Origin: Tubiluchus corallicola
Taxonomy: Eukaryota; Priapulida; Priapulimorpha; Priapulimorphida; Tubiluchidae
Reading direction: 5' to 3'
Assembly (NCBI GenBank): GCA_030141605.1
Contig: JAQGDQ010001363.1
Coordinates: 7,501 to 44,356 of the forward strand
DNA: 36,856 nt
The notes beneath the pieces are model-generated. The model searched no databases, had not been told where the DNA came from, and worked only from the letters and a program-made list of their open reading frames with translations. The translations under genes and the position numbers were made by a program. Each line of letters starts with the position of its first letter. Within the stretch, counting starts at the first letter, position 1. Of this stretch, positions 11,262 through 36,856 are shown in pieces.

Positions 11262-12066
11262 AATGATAATAATAATGATAATGGTAATGTAATGATAATG
11301 ATAATGATAATGATAACGATAACGATAACGATAACGATAATGATAATGATAATGGTAATGGTAATGGTAATGGTAATGGTAATGGTAATGGTAATGGCAA
11401 TGGCAATGCCAATGGCAATGGCAATGGCAATGGCAATGGCAATGGCAATGGCAATGGCAATGGCAATGGCAATGGCAATGGCAATGGCAATGGTGGTGAT
11501 GATGATGATGATGATGAAGATGATGATGGTGAAGGTGACGGTGATGGTGAAGGTGATGGTGATGGTGATGGTGATGGTGAGGATAAGGATAAGGATAAGG
11601 ATAAGGATACGAATAAGGATAAGGATAAGGATAAGGATAAGGATAAGGATAAGGATAAGGATAAGGATAAGGATAAGGATAAGGCTAAGGCTAAGGCTAA
11701 GGCTAAGGCTAAGGCTAAGGCTAAGGCTAAGGCTAAGGCTAAGGCTAAGGCTAAGGCTAAGGCTAAGGCTAAGGCTAAGGCTAAGGCTAAGGCTAAGGCT
11801 AAGGCTAAGGCTAAGGGTAAGGGTAAGGGTAAGGGTAAGGGTAAGGGTAAGGGTAAGGGTAAGGGTAAGGGTAAGGGTAAGGGTAAGGGTAAGGGTAAGG
11901 GTAAGGGTAAGGGTAAGGGTAAGGGTAAGGGTAAGGGTAAGGGTAAGGGTAAGGATAAGGATAAGGATAAGGATAAGGATAAGGATAAGGATAAGGATAA
12001 GGATAAGGATAAGGATAAGGATAAGGGTAAGGTAAGGGTAAGGGTAAGGGTAAGGGTAATGGGGTA

Positions 12067-12107
<41 letters not shown>

Positions 12108-12240
12108 AATGACAATGACAATGACAATGACAATGACAATGACAATGACAATGACAATGACAATGACAATGACAATGACAATGACAATGACAATGACAAT
12201 GACAATGACAAAGACAATGACAATGATAATGATAATAATA
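11262..12240. repeat. Hexanucleotide mosaic including about 23 GGGTAA units, spacer
   Basis: Successive blocks: AATGAT, AACGAT, AATGGT, AATGGC (~11395-11490), GATGGT-like, GGATAA (~11580-11680), GGCTAA (~22 units, ~11683-11814), GGGTAA (~23 units, ~11815-11951), GGATAA again, GGGTAA again, GACGAT, then GACAAT (~20 units). Each block differs from the next by one base of the hexamer. All ORFs here are artefacts. Confidence 0.95.
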
Positions 12241-12439
12241 ACTAAATAGTACGCAATTTACCTTCACAAAGCTATCTTTTAAAAATTATAAAACACTTTT
12301 ATTAGCGCTATCGCTGAATTCAAGTTTGAGGATCAAAAATGACGGTAATGCGCCATGTTGAATAGTTTGACACAACGCCTCTCCAGAAAACAAACAAATG
12401 AAACTAAATTAAAATTCAAGTTTTCAATATGATAACAGA

Positions 12440-12760
12440 CTTTAGACTTGTTCTCGACATTGTGCCGAAAGCATTGTGGTGATTTTAGTCTTGTTCTCCA
12501 CATTGTGCCGAAAGCGTTGTGCTGATTTTAGTCTTGTTCTCGACATTGTGCCGAAAACGTTGTGCTGATTTTAGTCTTGTTCTCGACATTGTGTCAAAAG
12601 CATTGTGCTGATTTTAGTCTTGTTCTCGACATTGTGCCGAAAGCATTGTGCTGATTTTAGTCTTGTTCTCGACATTGTGCCGAAAGCGTTGTGCTGATTT
12701 TAGTCTTGTTCTCGACATTGTGCCGAACTGATTTTAGTCTTGTTCTCGACATGCTAGCTA
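12440..12760. repeat. 43-bp tandem repeat, spacer
   Basis: About 7-8 units of TTTTAGTCTTGTTCTCGACA + TTGTGCCGAAAGCATTGTGCTGA; spacing of TTGTTCTC measured at 43 bases. The last full unit is internally deleted. Confidence 0.92.
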
Positions 12761-12769
12761 AAACACCCA

Positions 12770-14264
12770 TATTGAGCCTACAGATTGGGTCCTACGAAAC
12801 TTTGCGACGTTCTCAAAGGGTTAACAAATGACGACTTCCTTGACGAAAACTCCCCGTGCTGTAATTTGTAACATGACTAATGTTTGGTCAAATGAAGGAA
12901 CGAAAATTCAACTCTTTATAGTCTGGTGTCACTTCATTTCTGCTGCCGAGTTAATTCAATAACCACCAATCTGTGAACTGAACTAATTGCACATTAAACT
13001 CGTGCTGTCAGAGAAACCATGGATTAAGTTGGAAGAAAGGAAAAGACAGGAATTAAAGGAAAACCGGATGATTGATCAGACTCAATCTCATTTAAATTTA
13101 CTGCCCAAAATATACATTTTCTTGCATATAAAAGTTAGCAATTGTTTCTTATTTGAATAATTGGCTTAGAAAGTTAATTAACGGCATCCAAAACCAGATA
13201 TTGCTTAAGTCTGAAACTAACCACAGTTTGTGCAATGGCAGGCATCTTCCCTTGTGCGTCATGCACGTTTGCATAAGTGTTACTACTGAAACGCAAATGG
13301 GCTTTACATCATATGACGTCAGAAACTAACACATCAGTTCATGACCATGCTTTTCACGGTACAGCCTTATATTTGTCGGCCAGGCGAATGTGACGAAAGG
13401 GTACCATTGCCAATCTTAGTAGATTTACTGAGCCGCAAGTAGCTTTGAAAGTTTAACGAAATTTGAGTATCCGAGGTAATTATTATTTAATCTAAGCTTT
13501 AATTGAAAAAACGCTATTGTAGTTTTCAATGTTTTAGAGCATTTATTATTCTGAACTCGTGTTTACACAATCATCCGGTTTTCCTTTAACGAAGCCTGAT
13601 TTGGCGGAAATATAAAAGAACCATAATAAGCAGATTATTCTAGAAGGATGAACACACATTTGAATACCAAATGAATTGCATTTGAAATTAGAATTCAGCT
13701 TTTTTTTAAATTTTGATACAAAACTTGTCACAAAGTTTAGAAATTTAAATGAATCATCACTAAGATGGATTTAAACCATAAGTCGTTGAAATTAATTTAA
13801 TTTAATTTTTTGCCTTCCGGTTTTCAATATCGCATGAAGAGACTGATGTCTCGAAAGAAATATTTTACGTCAAAAAAAGAAAGATTACTATGTCAAAGCA
13901 CAAGAAAATCGTTTACTTGAAATTATGCACCACCTGTTTCATGTCTTATTGTATGCAGAGCTTGCATTGGCAGTAACCCTGTAAAAAACTTGAGAATTCA
14001 AACTCCCACGACGGGTGATGATTCTGAAGGCAAAATAAAAAATATTCAACGATGACGGCTAGGCATTGCCATTTTGACCGTAGGTCGTTTGAAACAAGTT
14101 TAGTTAACTTTGAGTAAAGTTTATAAGAATAATCCGAACATTCGTAGCATACACTTCACTAAGTAAGCAAAGACATGTCATCAAACGTTTCGAAAAGGCT
14201 GCTGCTGTCATCACCAGTGGTAAATTTTTACAAACATACAACCAGTTTATATAGCTTACCTAAC
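12770..14264. other. Spacer stretch without recognisable gene
   Basis: AT-rich, stops in all frames; the only ORF above 60 codons (13546-13731, minus) has no recognisable features. 13976-14110 resembles 4086-4180 and, more weakly, 12290-12400, suggesting an old dispersed repeat. Confidence 0.5.
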
Positions 14265-14718
14265 TGGTCTGCTTATTCATTACCTATTTGGCTTTTCGTA
14301 AATACATAATTAGTGCATAATTTACTGTATCAATTTCTTTTCTACAGGTCTGTTTATTCATTACCTATTTGGCTTTTTGTAAATACATAATTAGTGCATA
14401 ATTTACTGTATAAATTTCTTTTCTACAAGTCTGCTTATTCATTACCTATTTGGCTTTTTGTAAATACATAATTAGTGCATAATTTACTGTATCAATTTCT
14501 TTTCTACTGGTCTGCTTATTCATTACCTATTTGGCTTTTTGTAAATACATAATTAGTGCGTAATTTACTATATCAATTTCTTTTCTACTGGTCTGCTTAT
14601 TCATTACCTATTTGGCTTTTCGTAAATACATAATTAGTGCATAATTTACTGTATCAATTTCTTTTCTACAGGTCTGTTTATTCATTACCTATTTGGCTTT
14701 TTGTAAATACATAATTAG
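14265..14718. repeat. 81-bp tandem repeat ending at the right-arm junction
   Basis: About 5.4 units; TACCTATTTGGCTTTT recurs at 14281, 14362, 14443, 14524, 14605 and 14686, exactly 81 bases apart. The last unit is cut at 14718, where the inverted-repeat arm begins. Confidence 0.95.
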
Positions 14719-15030
14719 GTGAAAATAGGGGGTGCTGTAGTTCCACAGTACCTGTACAGGCCACTGAATGATAAAAGTATTGAATGTTTTCGTGGGGAGA
14801 GCGTACCTCTCCAATAAGATACATGTATGTGCCCCTTCCAACCTCCGTATCCTGGGTATCTATTTCATACTGAATAACTAAATGAGTGTGTAAGCTGAAA
14901 TTGTAGCAACCTGCTTTTATAGAATACATACATAAACTGAAAATAATGGAAGAAATTAAATGAACATCAGTGAAAAAGAATGTGAGTAAAACAAACTATT
15001 CTACGCCTACTTTCAGCGAATTTCAACTTA

Positions 15031-15324
15031 TCTATCTATCTATCCATCCGTCCGTCCATCCTCCGTCCGTCCGTCCGTCCGTCCATCCATCCATCCATCC
15101 ATCCATCCATCCATCCATCCATAAAACCCATCCATCCAACAATCCAACCATCCATCCATCCATCCATCCATCAATACATCCATCCATCCATCCATAAAAC
15201 CCATCCATCCAACAATCCAACCAACCATCCATCCATCCATCCATCCACCCATCCATCCATCCATCCATCCACCCATCCATCCATCCATCCATCCATCCAT
15301 CCATCCATCCATCCATCCATCCAT
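15031..15324. repeat. (TCCA)n tetranucleotide array, right arm
   Basis: Mirror of 9902-10195, same interruptions and length. Confidence 0.95.
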
Positions 15325-15674
15325 GTACTCACGCCTGAACGCCTGAACATGTACACATCTTAACACATCTGAACTGAGAGGTAGAAAAACAGACAACGCA
15401 AGTCACACACTGGGAAGCCCTCCGCTACGTAAAAGTGCCTGGAACTTATCAAAATAAATTTTAGAAGCGACAGCTACTTACAAAACTTTGAAGTCTGAAA
15501 AAAACTTAAGTGTGAGAGCACTTGCATTGCGATCTTGCGAATTCTCTATATCTTACTTGATGTTACAACGTATCAGCTTTTCTTTGAAAACTCTTTTTAG
15601 CAAAGCTTCGCCCACGAGGCGATAAACTACGAGAAAAGTTTCAACTAAATAATTTAGAAACATTTTTATTCCAG

Positions 15675-36261
<20,587 letters not shown>

Positions 36262-36379
36262 GTAACAGAATAGCTCTTCCGTTTTAAGAGTGTTGAAATG
36301 TCGTTGATTAATATTTTACTTTAAAATATATATTTAAATGAGCCACTAGTTGAAGGCAAAGTTTAATTTAATTATAAGT

Positions 36380-36435
36380 ACACACACGCACACGCACACG
36401 CACACGCACACGCACACGCACACGCACACGCACAC
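36380..36435. repeat. (ACACGC)n array, intron 10
   Basis: About nine ACACGC units. Confidence 0.93.
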
Positions 36436-36532
36436 ATCGTCACAAAATAACAAAAAAATGCATTACCCACCATGCCTAGCTTGTATTTACATCATTGAAA
36501 ATTTACATCATTTACATCATCGGTACAACAAT

Positions 36533-36856
36533 ACCGAATAACAATAACAATAACAATAACAATAACAATAACAATAACAATAACAATAACAATAACAATA
36601 ACAATAACAATAACAATAACAATAACAATAACAATAACAATAACAATAACAATAACAATAACAATAACAATAACAATAACAATAACAATAACAATAACAA
36701 TAACAATAACAATAACAATAATAATAATAACAATAACAATAACAATAACAATAACAATAACAATAACAATAACAATAACAATAACAATAACAATAACAAT
36801 AACAATAACAATAACAATAACAATAACAATAACAATAACAATAACAATAACAATAA
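36533..36856. repeat. (AACAAT)n array running off the window end, intron 10
   Basis: More than 50 nearly perfect AACAAT units with one AATAATAATAAT interruption near 36720; the array end is not reached. Confidence 0.97.

Larger units (their letters stand above)
10508..14718. other. Spacer of the inverted repeat
   Basis: 4.2 kb present once between the arms. It holds, in order, a short AT-rich stretch, a possible terminal exon (10900-11062), a 1-kb hexanucleotide mosaic, a 43-bp tandem repeat, about 1.5 kb with no gene that I can recognise (12770-14264; it contains one diverged dispersed repeat at 13976-14110), and an 81-bp tandem repeat against the right-arm edge. No sodium channel S1 exon was recognised on either strand. 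Confidence 0.9.

Noticed and set aside
11815-11951. True telomere repeat
   Set aside because: The unit is GGGTAA, not GGGTTA, and grades into neighbouring hexamers.
11090-12267. ORFs of up to 377 codons in the spacer
   Set aside because: Translations of hexamer blocks with only two residues alternating; not proteins.

Overview
This window is nuclear DNA from an invertebrate animal. It has short spliced exons with canonical GT/AG ends in long AT-rich introns, many decayed non-LTR retrotransposon tails, one Tc1-like transposon fragment, and a very heavy load of micro- and minisatellites. Exon content and repeat style would fit a marine lophotrochozoan or a similar invertebrate, but the species cannot be fixed from sequence alone.

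The only convincing cellular gene is a four-domain voltage-gated sodium channel alpha subunit. On the plus strand ten consecutive exons can be placed with matching splice phases from 15675 to 36261. They cover domain I S2 to S6 (including the DI pore loop with its selectivity-filter Asp), a long DI-DII cytoplasmic linker, and domain II S1 to S5 plus the start of its pore turret. The N-terminus, DI S1, the rest of DII and domains III-IV lie outside the window or were not found. The DII S4-S5/turret region looks more like the Nav2 (DSC1/BSC1) class than para-type Nav1. This is tentative, because the deciding DIII filter residue is not in the window.

The dominant architecture is a giant inverted repeat. 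Bases 1-10507 (left arm) are the near-identical reverse complement of 14719-24505 (right arm), separated by a 4.2-kb spacer (10508-14718). The left arm therefore carries a second, minus-strand copy of four DI exons (375-9551), and it runs off the window start. The arms differ by scattered SNPs and mainly by tandem-array length. The inner ~1.7 kb is almost perfectly identical and the outer part is less so. This is either a young inverted partial duplication or a mis-joined pair of haplotypes; the sequence alone cannot decide.

Layout: left arm with four antisense exons and its repeats (1-10507); spacer with a 1-kb mosaic of hexanucleotide repeats, including about 23 GGGTAA units, and 43-bp and 81-bp tandem repeats (10508-14718); right arm with exons 1-4 (14719-24505); then single-copy gene with exons 5-10 and TE-rich introns (24506-36856). 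All ten introns visible on the plus strand contain a tandem repeat. Two minisatellites (32 bp and 40 bp units) appear to be amplified copies of a 3' splice-site region, so dozens of decoy acceptors lie just upstream of true exons. In the right arm the exon 2 acceptor is shifted by one base and would break the frame, whereas the left-arm copy is intact. No tRNA, rRNA, CRISPR or bacterial features were seen.
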